DNA of 64,000 nt from Ramlibacter pinisoli. Lineage in GTDB: Bacteria; Pseudomonadota; Gammaproteobacteria; Burkholderiales; Burkholderiaceae_C. The notes beneath the pieces were generated by a model. It saw only the letters and a program-made list of their open reading frames with translations. It had not been told where the DNA came from and did not search any database. Of the stretch, positions 20,787 through 30,569 are shown piece after piece. Location of the stretch: the NCBI RefSeq assembly GCF_009758015.1, contig NZ_WSEL01000003.1, positions 124,001-188,000 on the forward strand, written 5' to 3'. How positions within the stretch are numbered: position 1 is the stretch's first letter; every line of letters begins with the position of its first letter. The position numbers were made by a program, and so were the translations under genes.

Positions 20787-22043
20787 TCAGATGTCGAACA
20801 GCAGGCGCGCCGGGTCTTCCAGCGCTTCCTTCATCGCCACCAGGCCCAGCACCGCCTCGCGGCCGTCGATGATGCGGTGGTCGTAGCTCATGGCGAGGTA
20901 GTTGATCGGGCGCACCACGACCTGGCCGTTCTCGACGACCGCGCGGTCCTTGGTCGCATGCACGCCCAGGATGGCCGACTGCGGCGGATTGATGATAGGG
21001 GTCGACAGCATCGAGCCGAACACGCCGCCGTTGGAGATGGAGAAGGTGCCGCCGGTCATCTCCTCGATGCCCAGCTTGCCGTCGCGCGCCTTGGCGCCGT
21101 ACTCGGCGATCTTCTTCTCGATGTCCGCGAACGACTGCTGGTCGGCATTGCGCAGGATCGGCACCACCAGGCCGCGCGGCGAGCCCACGGCGATGCCGAT
21201 GTCGAAGTAGCCGTGGTAGACGATGTCGTTGCCGTCGACGCTGGCGTTGAGAACCGGGTACTTCTTCAGCGCGTGCACGGCCGCCTTGACGAAGAAGGAC
21301 ATGAAGCCGAGCTTGACGCCGTGCTCCTTCTCGAACTTCTCCTGGAACTTCTTGCGCATCTCCATCACCGGGGCCATGTTGACCTCGTTGAAGGTGGTGA
21401 GGATGGCGTTGCTCGACTGCGACTGCAGCAGGCGCTCGGCCACCCGGGCACGCAGGCGGCTCATCGGCACGCGCTGCTCGGGGCGGCCGCCGAGGTCGGG
21501 CGCGACCGGCGCCGCCACCTGGGGCAGCGCGGGCGCGGGAGGACGGGCCGAGGGGACAGCCGCGGCGGGCTTGGCGCCACCGGCGACCGCCGACAGGACG
21601 TCGCCCTTGGTGATGCGGCCGTCGCGGCCGGTACCGGGCACGGAGCCGGCAGCCAGGCTGTTGTCGGCCATCAGCTTGGCCGCCGCGGGCATCGCCACGT
21701 CGGACTTGGAACCGCCGGTCGCCGGCGCGGCGGCCGGCTTGGCGGCGGCCGGGGCCGCCGTGGCGGCAGCAGCCGGTGCCGCCGCAGCAGCAGAGGCACG
21801 GCCCGCGCTGTCGATCTTCGCGATGACCTGATCGGCCGTCACGGTGCCGCCGTCGGCCACCACGATCTCGGACAGCACGCCGGCGCTGGGGGCCGGCACC
21901 TCGAGCACGACCTTGTCGGTCTCGATCTCGATCAGGATCTCGTCCTGCGCGACGGCCTCGCCGGCCTTCTTCTTCCACTGCAGCAGGGTCGCTTCCGCCA
22001 CCGACTCCGACAGCTGGGGCACCTTCACGTCAACGATCGACAT
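20787..22043 (-). CDS. odhB: 2-oxoglutarate dehydrogenase E2 (dihydrolipoyl succinyltransferase)
   Basis: 418 residues. One N-terminal lipoyl domain with the modified Lys in [14 protein letters not shown], an Ala/Pro-rich hinge, an E3-binding segment ([13 protein letters not shown]...[16 protein letters not shown], in parts) and a catalytic domain ending with the [12 protein letters not shown] active-site motif. It transfers succinyl groups to CoA in the TCA cycle. The start [15 protein letters not shown] is unambiguous. It lies 91 bp after odhA. Confidence 0.96.
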   Translation of the reverse strand: MSIVDVKVPQLSESVAEATLLQWKKKAGEAVAQDEILIEIETDKVVLEVPAPSAGVLSEIVVADGGTVTADQVIAKIDSAGRASAAAAAPAAAATAAPAAAKPAAAPATGGSKSDVAMPAAAKLMADNSLAAGSVPGTGRDGRITKGDVLSAVAGGAKPAAAVPSARPPAPALPQVAAPVAPDLGGRPEQRVPMSRLRARVAERLLQSQSSNAILTTFNEVNMAPVMEMRKKFQEKFEKEHGVKLGFMSFFVKAAVHALKKYPVLNASVDGNDIVYHGYFDIGIAVGSPRGLVVPILRNADQQSFADIEKKIAEYGAKARDGKLGIEEMTGGTFSISNGGVFGSMLSTPIINPPQSAILGVHATKDRAVVENGQVVVRPINYLAMSYDHRIIDGREAVLGLVAMKEALEDPARLLFDI

Positions 22044-22134
22044 GTTCTTCTTCCGTTTTGCGTTAAGCGTCGGGCAGCGGGCGAGAACCAGCGACGGCGC
22101 ACGCGCGCCATTGCCGATGCCCGCGCCGGACTGG

Positions 22135-25005
22135 TTACTTGGTGAGGACGAAACCCTTGAGCTTGCCGAACGCGCCGTCGACCAGCGCTTTCTGCTGCTC
22201 CTGGTGCAGGTGCGAGTAGCCCACGGCCGGGGACGCCGAGGCGGCCCGACCGGAGTAGCCGAGCTTCTGCCCCTCGACCAGGTTCTCGTGGATGTAGTGC
22301 TGCACGAAGAACCAGGCGCCCTGGTTCTGAGGCTCGTCCTGGCACCACACGACGTCGGTCGCATTCGGGTACTTGCGCAGCTCCGCCGCGAACGCCTTGT
22401 GCGGGAACGGATAGAGCTGCTCGACACGCAGGATCGCGGTGTCGTCGGCGCCCTTCTCCTCGCGCTTCTTGGCCAGGTCGTAGTAGACCTTGCCCGAGCA
22501 CACGACCACGCGCTTGACCTTGTCGGCCTTGAGGTCCTTGTTCTCGGGGATGACGGTCTGGAAGCCGCCGCGGGTGAATTCGGACAGCGGCGAGGTGGCG
22601 TCCTTGTTCCGCAGCAGCGACTTGGGCGTCATGATCACCAGCGGCTTGCGCAGCTGGCGGATCATCTGCCGGCGCAGCACGTGGAAGATCTGGCTGGCGG
22701 TCGTCGGCTGCACCACCTGGATGTTGGTGTCGGCAGACAGCTGCATGAAGCGCTCCAGGCGGGCCGAGCTGTGCTCGGGGCCCTGGCCCTCGTAGCCGTG
22801 CGGCAGCATCAGGGTGATGCCGTTGACGCGGCCCCACTTCACCTCGCCGGAGGCGATGAACTGGTCGATGACGACCTGCGCGCCGTTGGCGAAATCGCCG
22901 AACTGGGCTTCCCAGATCACCAGCGTGTTCGGGTCGTTCGACGCATAGCCGTACTCGAAGCCGAGAACGGCCTCCTCGGACAGGATGGAGTCGATGCAGA
23001 CGAACGGCGCCTGGTTCTCGGCCACGTTCTGCAGCGGGATGTAGGTGCCGATGTCCCAGCGCTCGCGGTTCTGGTCGTGCAGCACGGCGTGGCGATGCGT
23101 GAAGGTGCCACGGCCCACGTCCTCGCCGGACAGGCGCACCGGGTAGCCGCTGGCGACCAGCGACGCGAAGGCCATGTGCTCGCCCATGCCCCAGTCGACG
23201 TTGACGTCGCCGCGCCCCATGGCGGCGCGGTCCTCCAGGACCTTCTTGACCAGCGGGTGCACCGTGAAGTGCTCGGGCACCGTGGTGATGCGCTCGCCCA
23301 GGCGCTTCCACTCGGCCATCGGGATGGCGGTGTCGCCCGCGTCCGTCCACTTCTTGCCCAGGAAGGGCGTCCAGTCGACGGCGTACTTGCTCTTGAAGTT
23401 GGTCAGGACCGGGTCGACCGTGTGCCGGCCCGCGTCCATCGCGGAGCGGAAGGCCTTGACCATGTCGTCGCCCAGCGTGTCGCCCATGCCCTGGGCGGCC
23501 AGCTTGTCGGCGTACAGCCTGCGCGTGCCGGGGTGCTGGGCGATCTTCTTGTACATCAGCGGCTGGGTGAGCGACGGGGTGTCCTGCTCGTTGTGGCCCA
23601 GCTTCCGGAAGCACACGATGTCGACCACCACGTCCTTGGCGAACTCCATGCGGTACTCCAGCGCCAGCTGCGTGGCCAGCGCGACCGCCTCGGGGTCGTC
23701 ACCGTTCACGTGCAGCACCGGCGCCTCGATCATCTTGACGACGTCGGTGCAGTACAGCGTCGAGCGCGTGTCGCGCGGATCGGAGGTGGTGAAGCCGATC
23801 TGGTTGTTGATGACGATGTGCACCGTGCCGCCCGTGTAGTAGCCACGAGTCTCGGCCAGCGCCAGCGTCTCCTGCACCACGCCTTGGCCGGCGATGGCGG
23901 CATCGCCGTGCACCAGCACCGGCAGCACCTGCTTGCCCTTGGGGTCGGCGCGGCGGTCCATGCGGGCGCGCACGGAGCCCTCGACCACCGGGTTGACGAT
24001 CTCCAGGTGCGAAGGGTTGAAGGCCAGCGACAGGTGCACCGGGCCGCCGGGCGTGCTGACGTCCGAGCTGAAGCCCTGGTGGTACTTCACGTCGCCGGAC
24101 GGCAGGTCTTCCTTGGCCGTGTGGTCGAACTCGGCGAACAGGTCCGCCGGCATCTTGCCCAGCGAGTTCACCAGCACGTTCAGGCGGCCGCGGTGGGCCA
24201 TGCCGATCACGATCTCCTGCACGCCCTTGGCGCCGGCCTGCTGGATCAGCTCGTCCATCGAGGCGATGAAGCTCTCGCCGCCTTCGAGCGAGAAGCGCTT
24301 CTGGCCGACGTACTTGGTGTGCAGGAAGCGCTCGAGGCCCTCGGCGGCCGTCAGGCGGTCGAGGATGTGCTTCTTCTTCTCGGCGCTGAACTGGGGCTTG
24401 CTGCGGATGGATTCCAGCTTCTGCTGCCACCAGCGCTTGCGGCCCTGGTCGCTGATGTACATGTACTCGGCGCCGATGGTGCCGCAGTAGGTCTCGCGCA
24501 GCGCATTGGTCAGCTCGCGCAGGGACATGCTGTCCTTGCCGAAGAAGGTGTTGCTGATGTTGAACACCGTCTCCTGGTCGGCCGCGGTGAAGCCGTAGAA
24601 GGACGCCTCCAGCTCGGGGATGTTCTCGCGCTCGGTGCGCTTGAGCGGATCGACGTCGGCCCAGCGGCAACCGACGTTGCGGTAGGCGGCGATGAGCTGC
24701 TGGACGGCGGTGCGCTTGCGGGCCAGCTCGGAATCGGCGCCGCCGGCCACGACGACCTTGGTACCGCCCTGCTTGGCGCGCTCGGCGAAGGCGTTGATCA
24801 CCGGCAGGTGCGGCACATCCTTGGCATGGCTGCCGTCGGCCGCGGGCACGTGCTGCAGGGCGTCGAAGTATTCGCGCCAGTTGTCGGGAACGCTGCCGGG
24901 GTTGGCGAGGTAGTTCTCGTACATCTCCTCGACGTAGGGCGCGTTGCCCCCGAACAGGTAGGAGTTGCCGAGATAGGCCGTGTAGACGGAGCTCTGATCG
25001 CTCAT
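22135..25005 (-). CDS. odhA: 2-oxoglutarate dehydrogenase E1 (thiamine diphosphate-dependent)
   Basis: 956 residues. The N-terminal segment ([21 protein letters not shown]), the E1 signature [13 protein letters not shown], thiamine-diphosphate binding region and C-terminal [24 protein letters not shown] motifs fit SucA/OdhA. It decarboxylates 2-oxoglutarate and passes succinyl to the OdhB lipoyl arm. The start at 25005 (MSDQSSVY) matches the family; the frame is open further upstream without similarity. It is the first gene of odhA-odhB-gdx-lpd-zapE. Confidence 0.97.
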   Translation of the reverse strand: MSDQSSVYTAYLGNSYLFGGNAPYVEEMYENYLANPGSVPDNWREYFDALQHVPAADGSHAKDVPHLPVINAFAERAKQGGTKVVVAGGADSELARKRTAVQQLIAAYRNVGCRWADVDPLKRTERENIPELEASFYGFTAADQETVFNISNTFFGKDSMSLRELTNALRETYCGTIGAEYMYISDQGRKRWWQQKLESIRSKPQFSAEKKKHILDRLTAAEGLERFLHTKYVGQKRFSLEGGESFIASMDELIQQAGAKGVQEIVIGMAHRGRLNVLVNSLGKMPADLFAEFDHTAKEDLPSGDVKYHQGFSSDVSTPGGPVHLSLAFNPSHLEIVNPVVEGSVRARMDRRADPKGKQVLPVLVHGDAAIAGQGVVQETLALAETRGYYTGGTVHIVINNQIGFTTSDPRDTRSTLYCTDVVKMIEAPVLHVNGDDPEAVALATQLALEYRMEFAKDVVVDIVCFRKLGHNEQDTPSLTQPLMYKKIAQHPGTRRLYADKLAAQGMGDTLGDDMVKAFRSAMDAGRHTVDPVLTNFKSKYAVDWTPFLGKKWTDAGDTAIPMAEWKRLGERITTVPEHFTVHPLVKKVLEDRAAMGRGDVNVDWGMGEHMAFASLVASGYPVRLSGEDVGRGTFTHRHAVLHDQNRERWDIGTYIPLQNVAENQAPFVCIDSILSEEAVLGFEYGYASNDPNTLVIWEAQFGDFANGAQVVIDQFIASGEVKWGRVNGITLMLPHGYEGQGPEHSSARLERFMQLSADTNIQVVQPTTASQIFHVLRRQMIRQLRKPLVIMTPKSLLRNKDATSPLSEFTRGGFQTVIPENKDLKADKVKRVVVCSGKVYYDLAKKREEKGADDTAILRVEQLYPFPHKAFAAELRKYPNATDVVWCQDEPQNQGAWFFVQHYIHENLVEGQKLGYSGRAASASPAVGYSHLHQEQQKALVDGAFGKLKGFVLTK

Positions 25006-25183
25006 CTCGCTGACTTTCTGCTCCCCTGGAGGGAACTTCAGTTGGTTGAGGAAACCTTCCGCGACACGGCTGAACCGGATGGCGGATGCGACTGTGGGCT
25101 GGAAGGGGCCTGAGGTTGCGGCCGCGATTGTGCCATCGATCGCCCCCACTTCGGCAAAGGGGATTTGCCTGCGGCCGGCCGCG

Positions 25184-27076
25184 TCAGGCAGTGATCAGGT
25201 CGCGGATCTGCTGGAGGGCGGACGGATCCTCGATGGTGGTGAGGTCGCCCGGGTCGCGGCCCTCGCAGACGGCCTGGATGGCACGCCGCAGCAGTTTGCC
25301 GCTGCGAGTCTTGGGCAACAGCGTGACGAACCGGACGCGGGACGGGCGGGCCACCGCGCCGAGCTGCTGGTCGACGACCTTCAGGATGGCACCCTCCAGC
25401 TTCAGTGCGTCGGCCGGGTCGGCCACCGCGGCCGCGTCGCGCGGCACCACGAACGCCATGGCCACCTGGCCCTTGACCGGATCGGCCACCCCGACCACGG
25501 CGACCTCGGCCACGGCGGGATGGCTGGAGATGCTTTCCTCGATCTCGCGCGTGCCCAGCCGGTGGCCGGCCACGTTGATCACGTCGTCGGTGCGCCCCAG
25601 GATGTAGTAGTAACCATCTGCATCGCGGATGCCCCAGTCGAAGGTGCTGTAGACCATCTTGCCGGGAATGGACTTCCAGTAGGTCTGGACGTAGCGGGCA
25701 TCGTCGCGCCACACCGTCTGCATGAAACCGGGCGGCGTGGGCCCTTCGATGACGACGACGCCCTTCTGGTCGGGCTCGGTGAGTTCTTCGCCGGTGGCCT
25801 CGTGGACGATGCGGACCTTGAACCCGTACATCGGCACGCCCGGGCTGCCGAACTTGCCGGGTTGCTTCTCCACCCCGTTCGCGATCGTGAGGATGGGCCA
25901 GCCGCTTTCGGTCTGCCAGTAGTTGTCGACGACCGGCACACCCAGCCCATCGGCGATCCAGCGCGCCGTGGGCTCGTCCAGCGGCTCGCCGGCCAGGAAC
26001 AGCGCCCGCAGGCTCGACAGGTCGTACTTTTGCAGGAAGGCCGGGTCCTGCTTCTTGAGGACCCGCACCGCGGTGGGCGCGCTGAACATGACCGAGACCT
26101 TGTACTTCTCGACCAGGCTCCACCAGATGCCCGCGTCCGGCCGGATCGGCAGCCCCTCGTACAGGATGGTCGCCATGCCGGCGATCAGCGGCCCGTAGAC
26201 GATGTAGCTGTGGCCCACCACCCAGCCGATGTCGCTGGTGCTGAAGTAGGTTTCGCCGGCCTGCGCGTCGAAGATGTGCCGCATGCTGGCCGCCAGCGCC
26301 ACGGCATAGCCGCCGACGTCGCGCTGCACGCCCTTCGGGCGGCCGGTCGTGCCGCTGGTGTAGATGGTGTAGCTCACGTCGGTGGCGTCCATCCACTCGC
26401 ACGCCACCGTGGTGTGCAGGTGCTTGTCGCGCAGCGGGGCCCAGTCATGGTCGCGGCCGGGCACCCGCTCCATCGGCGCCAGGCCACGGTCGGCCAGCAG
26501 CACGGCGCGCGGCTTGTGCGACGAGAGGCGGATGGCCTCGTCCAGCAGCGGCTTGTAGGCGGTGACCTTGCCGCCGCGCGAACCGGCGTCGGCGCTGACG
26601 ATCACCAGCGGCCCGGCGTCCTCGATGCGGGACGCGAGCGAGACCGAGGCGAAGCCGCCGAACACCACCGAATGGATGGCACCGATGCGGGCGCACGCCA
26701 GCATCGCGAACACCGCCTCCGCGATCATCGGCATGTAGACCAGCACCCGGTCGCCGCGGCCCACACCCAGCTCGCGCAGCATGGCGGCGGTGCGCTGCAC
26801 CTCGGCGTGCAGTTGCCGGAAGGTGTAGGTAGCCTCGGTGCCGGTTTCGCTGGACACCGCGATCAGCGCGGCCTGGTCGCCCCGTTGTGCCAGGTGCCGG
26901 TCGACGGCGTTGTGGCAGAGGTTGGTGGTGCCGCCGACGAACCAGCGCGTGAACGGTGGCCGGTCGTTGTCGCAGATGCGGACCGGCGGCGTCTTCCAGT
27001 CCACCAGGCGGGCCTGTTCGGCCCAGAACGCATCCGGCTCCTCGATGGAGCGGCGGTGGAAGTCGGCGTAACCCAT
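25184..27076 (-). CDS. prpE: Propionyl-CoA synthetase (acetyl-CoA synthetase family)
   Basis: 630-residue AMP-forming acyl-CoA ligase. ATP-binding TSGTTGRPKG, the A8-type hinge YYILGRTDDVINVAGHRLGT and the C-terminal catalytic Lys in PKTRSGKLLRR are present. The N terminus MGYADFHRRSIEEPDAFW and overall sequence resemble PrpE more than AcsA. It would activate propionate (or acetate) to acyl-CoA. A strong ribosome-binding site (GAGGAG) precedes the ATG. No other prp gene is nearby. Confidence 0.9.
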   Translation of the reverse strand: MGYADFHRRSIEEPDAFWAEQARLVDWKTPPVRICDNDRPPFTRWFVGGTTNLCHNAVDRHLAQRGDQAALIAVSSETGTEATYTFRQLHAEVQRTAAMLRELGVGRGDRVLVYMPMIAEAVFAMLACARIGAIHSVVFGGFASVSLASRIEDAGPLVIVSADAGSRGGKVTAYKPLLDEAIRLSSHKPRAVLLADRGLAPMERVPGRDHDWAPLRDKHLHTTVACEWMDATDVSYTIYTSGTTGRPKGVQRDVGGYAVALAASMRHIFDAQAGETYFSTSDIGWVVGHSYIVYGPLIAGMATILYEGLPIRPDAGIWWSLVEKYKVSVMFSAPTAVRVLKKQDPAFLQKYDLSSLRALFLAGEPLDEPTARWIADGLGVPVVDNYWQTESGWPILTIANGVEKQPGKFGSPGVPMYGFKVRIVHEATGEELTEPDQKGVVVIEGPTPPGFMQTVWRDDARYVQTYWKSIPGKMVYSTFDWGIRDADGYYYILGRTDDVINVAGHRLGTREIEESISSHPAVAEVAVVGVADPVKGQVAMAFVVPRDAAAVADPADALKLEGAILKVVDQQLGAVARPSRVRFVTLLPKTRSGKLLRRAIQAVCEGRDPGDLTTIEDPSALQQIRDLITA

Positions 27077-27143
27077 GGTGTCTCCTCGTCTGGTGGCCGG
27101 GCCATTGTGGCCGCCGGCCTTGCCCGACGCTGACAGGCCGCCG

Positions 27144-27749
27144 CTACCGCACCAGGTCGAGCACGTCCTTGAAGCGCGGGTGGCCGGCATCGCGCAGCCA
27201 CTCGAACGCGACCATCTCGGTCGTGACCAGTTCGCAGCCGGCGCCGGCCAGCCGGTCGAAGGCGGCGTCGCGGTTGCGCTCGGTTCGGGAGCCGCAGGCG
27301 TCAGTGACGATCCAGACGTCGAGCTCCTCGTCGAGCAGGTCGAGCGCGGTCTGCAGCAGGCACACATGGGCTTCGCAGCCGGCCAGCACGATGCTCTCGC
27401 GCGGGGCGGCGGCGGCCGCCGCGGGCTTGCGCAGGTGCTTGGGCAAGCTGCGGGCATTGCCGCCCTGCTGCTCGCGCGCCGGCGCCCGCAGGCGCGGCAG
27501 CAGGACGCCGGCGGCGCTGAACACCATCTTGGGCAGCACCGTGTCGACATGAGGCAGCAGCTCCGGCACGGTCGGGCCCAGCCCGGCCGGGTTCTCCTCC
27601 GTGCCCCAGCAGGGCACGTCGAGCAGGCGGGCGATGCGCGCCAGCCGCACGGCGTTCGCCAGCACGGCCGCAGCCTCGTGCACGGCCGGCATCAGGCGCT
27701 GCTGGCAGTCGACGAGGACGAGTTGGCTCTCTTGGGCATCCAGCAGCAT
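27144..27749 (-). CDS. Isochorismatase-family (YcaC-like) cysteine hydrolase
   Basis: 201 residues. The expected catalytic triad is visible: Asp in LVLVDCQQRL (residue 14), Lys in LPKMVFSA, and the nucleophilic Cys in IVLAGCEAHVCLLQTALD. Substrate is unknown; family members act on isochorismate, nicotinamide, ureidoacrylate and similar compounds. Between the Lys and Cys motifs is an extra Ala/Arg/Gln-rich stretch of roughly 20-30 residues that the family normally lacks. It lies 67 bp before prpE. Confidence 0.85.
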   Translation of the reverse strand: MLLDAQESQLVLVDCQQRLMPAVHEAAAVLANAVRLARIARLLDVPCWGTEENPAGLGPTVPELLPHVDTVLPKMVFSAAGVLLPRLRAPAREQQGGNARSLPKHLRKPAAAAAAPRESIVLAGCEAHVCLLQTALDLLDEELDVWIVTDACGSRTERNRDAAFDRLAGAGCELVTTEMVAFEWLRDAGHPRFKDVLDLVR

Positions 27750-27789
27750 CGGGGGCTCGGGTCGTTCGGGGCGCCCGATGATACGGGCC

Positions 27790-28458
27790 TCAGGACACCG
27801 CGTAGTCGTCCAGGTGGTCGTCGTGGCCGTGCAGCGGCGCGGGCCGTGAATGGCGCTCGCGCGAGCGGCGCAGGTAGGTGCGGCGCAGCTCCTGGTGTTC
27901 GCGGTGGCGCGCGAGCCGCACGCTCAGGCGCTCGTACAGCGCCCAGACGGCGCCCTCCCCGGGGCCGCAGGTGTCGACGGTCACTTCCGGCACCAGCACC
28001 AGGTCGTCGTCGGGCAGGTCCAGCTCCAGGCGGCATGGCCGGCCGAACACGCCGAAGATGGCGTCCGCCGCCTCCTGGTGCCGGGTCGCGGGCAGCAGCA
28101 CCGCGAACTGGGCCGGGCCGGTGCGCGCGGCCAGCCCCTGGCGCCCGGCCAGCCGCAGCAGGCGTTCGACCAGGGTCTTTCGCAGCGCCTCGCTGACGTG
28201 GCTGCCGTACATGCCGCGGACCTCGAGCAGATCCTGGAAATCGAAGATGGCCAGCGCCGCCTCCCGGCCGGTGCGCGCCACCAGCCGGTCGCCCAGCTCC
28301 AGAAGCCCTTGGCGGCTGTGGAGCCCGGTCTGCTCATCCCGGCCGCCGCGGGCCCTTCGCAGCCTCTGCAGCAGGGTGCGCAGGAACCCGGGAGCGGCGG
28401 CCCGGACGGACTCGCGACCGTCGAGTTCGATGCTGGTGGGTTCGAAGTCCTTGTGCAC
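27790..28458 (-). CDS. Protein with a degenerate GGDEF-like domain
   Basis: 222 residues, GTG start with an AGGAAA ribosome-binding site. Residues ~40-140 follow the fold pattern of diguanylate cyclase GGDEF domains: DEQTGLHSRQGLLELGDRL at the start, AIFDFQDLLEVRGMYG for the substrate-binding strand, and TGPAQFAVLLPA where the GGDEF signature should be. The signature is reduced to GPAQF, so cyclase activity is unlikely. The C-terminal ~55 residues are rich in Arg and His. No signal peptide or membrane segment. Confidence 0.65.
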   Translation of the reverse strand: MHKDFEPTSIELDGRESVRAAAPGFLRTLLQRLRRARGGRDEQTGLHSRQGLLELGDRLVARTGREAALAIFDFQDLLEVRGMYGSHVSEALRKTLVERLLRLAGRQGLAARTGPAQFAVLLPATRHQEAADAIFGVFGRPCRLELDLPDDDLVLVPEVTVDTCGPGEGAVWALYERLSVRLARHREHQELRRTYLRRSRERHSRPAPLHGHDDHLDDYAVS

Positions 28459-28669
28459 GATGGTTTCCTGCAGTCCCGCGCGCTTGGGGGGGCTGGCTGC
28501 GATGACAACACGCGTCCTGTTTGCGCTCTTCAGGCGTTTGCGCCACCACCGTAGGCATTTGGCTTACTCGGCCACGTGTGGCCGGGCCGAACCGCCGCGC
28601 TGCCGGGCTGCAGGCACTAAACTGGCAGGCCTCGCGCTGATTCCCCGCAGCGCTCCCGCCGCCATCTGC

Positions 28670-29320
28670 ATGAGAACTCCCTCCACGTCCGACAAGCCCA
28701 TCCGCGTGGTGCTCGCCGACGACCACGACCTCGTGCGGTCCGGCATCAAGGCGCTGTTGTCGATGGTCGAAGGCGTCGAGGTGGTCGCGGAAGCGCGCAA
28801 CGGCAGCGAACTGGTGACCCTGGTCGATTCGCTGCGGCCCGACGTGGTGATGACGGACATCTCGATGCCCGGCATGGACGGCATCGCGGCCATCGGCGAG
28901 ATCCATGGCCGCCACCCCGGTGTCCGGCTGCTGGTGTTGTCGATGTACGACACCGTCGATTTCGTCAAGCGCGCGGTGGCCAGCGGCGCCTGCGGTTACC
29001 TCATGAAGGACGCACCGCCCTTCGAGCTGGAGCAGTCCATCCGCAGCGTGATGGCCACCGGCACCTACTTCAGCCCCGTCATCGCCCAGCGGCTGCTGCA
29101 GCCGTCCGAACCGACCGCGAACGACGAACTCACCGACCGCCAGGTCGAGATCCTCAAGCTCATCGCGCAGGGCAAGGCGTCCAAGGAGATCGCCTTCGAG
29201 CTCGGCCTGTCGCCCAAGACGGTGGACGTCCACCGCGCCCGCATCATGGAACGGCTGCGGCTGAACGACATCGCCAGCCTCACCCGCTACGCGGTGCGCA
29301 AGGGGCTGGTCAAGCCCTGA
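28670..29320 (+). CDS. NarL/FixJ-family response regulator (orphan)
   Basis: 216 residues. Receiver domain with acidic pocket (ADDHD, residues 16-20), phospho-acceptor D63 in VVMTDISMPGMDG and Lys in GYLMKDA; C-terminal LuxR-type helix-turn-helix (ELTDRQVEILKLIAQGKASK, SPKTVDVHRARIMERL). No sensor kinase is adjacent, so its signal and targets are unknown. The ATG is chosen at the first residues matching a receiver domain; no ribosome-binding site is obvious. Confidence 0.92.
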   Translation: MRTPSTSDKPIRVVLADDHDLVRSGIKALLSMVEGVEVVAEARNGSELVTLVDSLRPDVVMTDISMPGMDGIAAIGEIHGRHPGVRLLVLSMYDTVDFVKRAVASGACGYLMKDAPPFELEQSIRSVMATGTYFSPVIAQRLLQPSEPTANDELTDRQVEILKLIAQGKASKEIAFELGLSPKTVDVHRARIMERLRLNDIASLTRYAVRKGLVKP

Positions 29321-29332
29321 GGCTCCTCAGGG
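29315..29332. terminator. Possible shared hairpin at convergent stop codons
   Basis: CCCTGAG and CTCAGGG form a perfect 7-bp inverted repeat around a 4-base loop. The plus-strand gene's TGA and the minus-strand gene's TGA both lie within it. There is no T tract on either side, so termination is only possible, not shown. Confidence 0.3.
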
Positions 29333-30442
29333 GAGCAGCCGCAGCAGGCGCCCGTCGGCGCTGTCGGTCAGCAGGTAGAGCAGCCCATCGGGCCCCTGGC
29401 GGACGTCCCGCACCCGGCCGATGCCTTCCAGCAGCTTGTGCTCGCGCGCGACCTTGCCGTCGGCGAGTTCGACGCGGTCGAGGTAGCCGAATTTCAGCGA
29501 GCCGATGAACAGGCTGCCCTTCCAGTCCGGGCCGTAGCGGTCGCTGGTGAGGAACGCCATGCCCGAAGGCGCGATCGAGGGCACCCAGTAATGCAGGGGC
29601 TGCTCCAGGCCGGCCCGCGCTGTGATGCCGTCGCCGATCGGGCCGCCGCCGTAGTTCTCGCCGTACGTGATGATGGGCCAGCCGTAGTTGCGGCCCGGCT
29701 GCGGCAGGTTGATCTCGTCGCCGCCCTGTGGCCCGTGTTCGTGCATCCACAGGCGGCCGTCCGGACCCAGGGTGGCGCCCTGGCTGTTTCGGTGGCCCAG
29801 GCTCCAGATCTCGGGCAGGGCCCCGTGCCGCCCGGCGAACGGGTTGCCGGGCGCGGCCTGCCCGTCCTTGGTCAGCCGGACGATCTTGCCCAGGTGGTTG
29901 TCCAGGCGCTGCGCGTCCTGCTTGCGGACGAACCGCTCGCCGAGTGTGAGGAACAGCAGGCCGTCCGGCGTCTCGACGATGCGGCAGCCGAAGTGCAGGC
30001 TGCTCGCCACCTTCGGCTTCTGGCTGAAGATCACCTGCACGTCGTCGAGCCGGCTGCGGTCCGGCGCCAGCCGGGCCCGGGCCAACGCGGTGGAGTTGCC
30101 GCCGGGACCGGGCTCCGAGAAACAGAAGAACAGCTGGCGGTTGCGCTCGAAGTCCGAGTCCAGCACCAGGTCCAGCAGGCCGCCCTGCCCGCCCGCGACC
30201 ACCGGGGGCACGCTGCCGATCGGAGCGCCCACGCGGCCATCCGGTTCGACGATGCGCATGCGTCCGGCCCGCTCGGTGACCAGGAAGCGGCCGCCTTCGA
30301 TGAAAGCAACTGCCCAGGGATTCGCCAGGCCGGTGGCAACCGGTTGCACGCGCGGCTGTGCCGCCAGCCCCGCCAGCGTGAAAAGCAGCACGCAGGCCAC
30401 CACGCCACGACCGATCGACCCGCCCCCGACTGCTAAGCTCAT
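29327..30442 (-). CDS. PQQ-dependent sugar (aldose) dehydrogenase, YliI/soluble GDH family
   Basis: 371 residues with a signal peptide (SIGRGVVACVLLFTLAGLAAQ). The body is a six-bladed propeller of the glucose/sorbosone dehydrogenase family: QPVATGLANPWAVAFIEGG, HFGCRIVETPDGLLFLTLGE, SLGHRNSQGATLGPDGRLW and EHGPQGGDEINLPQPGRNYG are typical. It likely oxidises aldoses in the periplasm with bound PQQ. No PQQ synthesis genes are in the window. Divergent from the NlpC/P60 gene. Confidence 0.9.
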   Translation of the reverse strand: MSLAVGGGSIGRGVVACVLLFTLAGLAAQPRVQPVATGLANPWAVAFIEGGRFLVTERAGRMRIVEPDGRVGAPIGSVPPVVAGGQGGLLDLVLDSDFERNRQLFFCFSEPGPGGNSTALARARLAPDRSRLDDVQVIFSQKPKVASSLHFGCRIVETPDGLLFLTLGERFVRKQDAQRLDNHLGKIVRLTKDGQAAPGNPFAGRHGALPEIWSLGHRNSQGATLGPDGRLWMHEHGPQGGDEINLPQPGRNYGWPIITYGENYGGGPIGDGITARAGLEQPLHYWVPSIAPSGMAFLTSDRYGPDWKGSLFIGSLKFGYLDRVELADGKVAREHKLLEGIGRVRDVRQGPDGLLYLLTDSADGRLLRLLP

Positions 30443-30533
30443 CAGATCCCCCGACTTCCGCAATCCGCGATCTGACCCGAGCGGGCCATTGCGAAACTCC
30501 AATCGCATCAATAAGTTACAAAGCGTCGTTCGC

Positions 30534-30562
30534 TTGACTTCGACTTTTCTGAACCTTACTCT
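30534..30562 (+). promoter_or_regulatory. Possible promoter of the NlpC/P60 gene
   Basis: TTGACT (30534-30539) is followed after 17 bases by TACTCT (30557-30562). Transcription from it would begin almost at the ATG at 30570, which has no ribosome-binding site, so the mRNA could be leaderless. The -10 box is weak. Confidence 0.3.
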
Positions 30563-30569
30563 CCGCGCG

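Noticed and set aside
21844..25113. A very long open frame on the plus strand opposite odhA, with His/Arg/Ala/Val-rich translation
   Set aside because: It is the mirror of a strongly supported gene. Strong G/C bias at third positions removes stop codons from the antisense frame; no protein family is visible.
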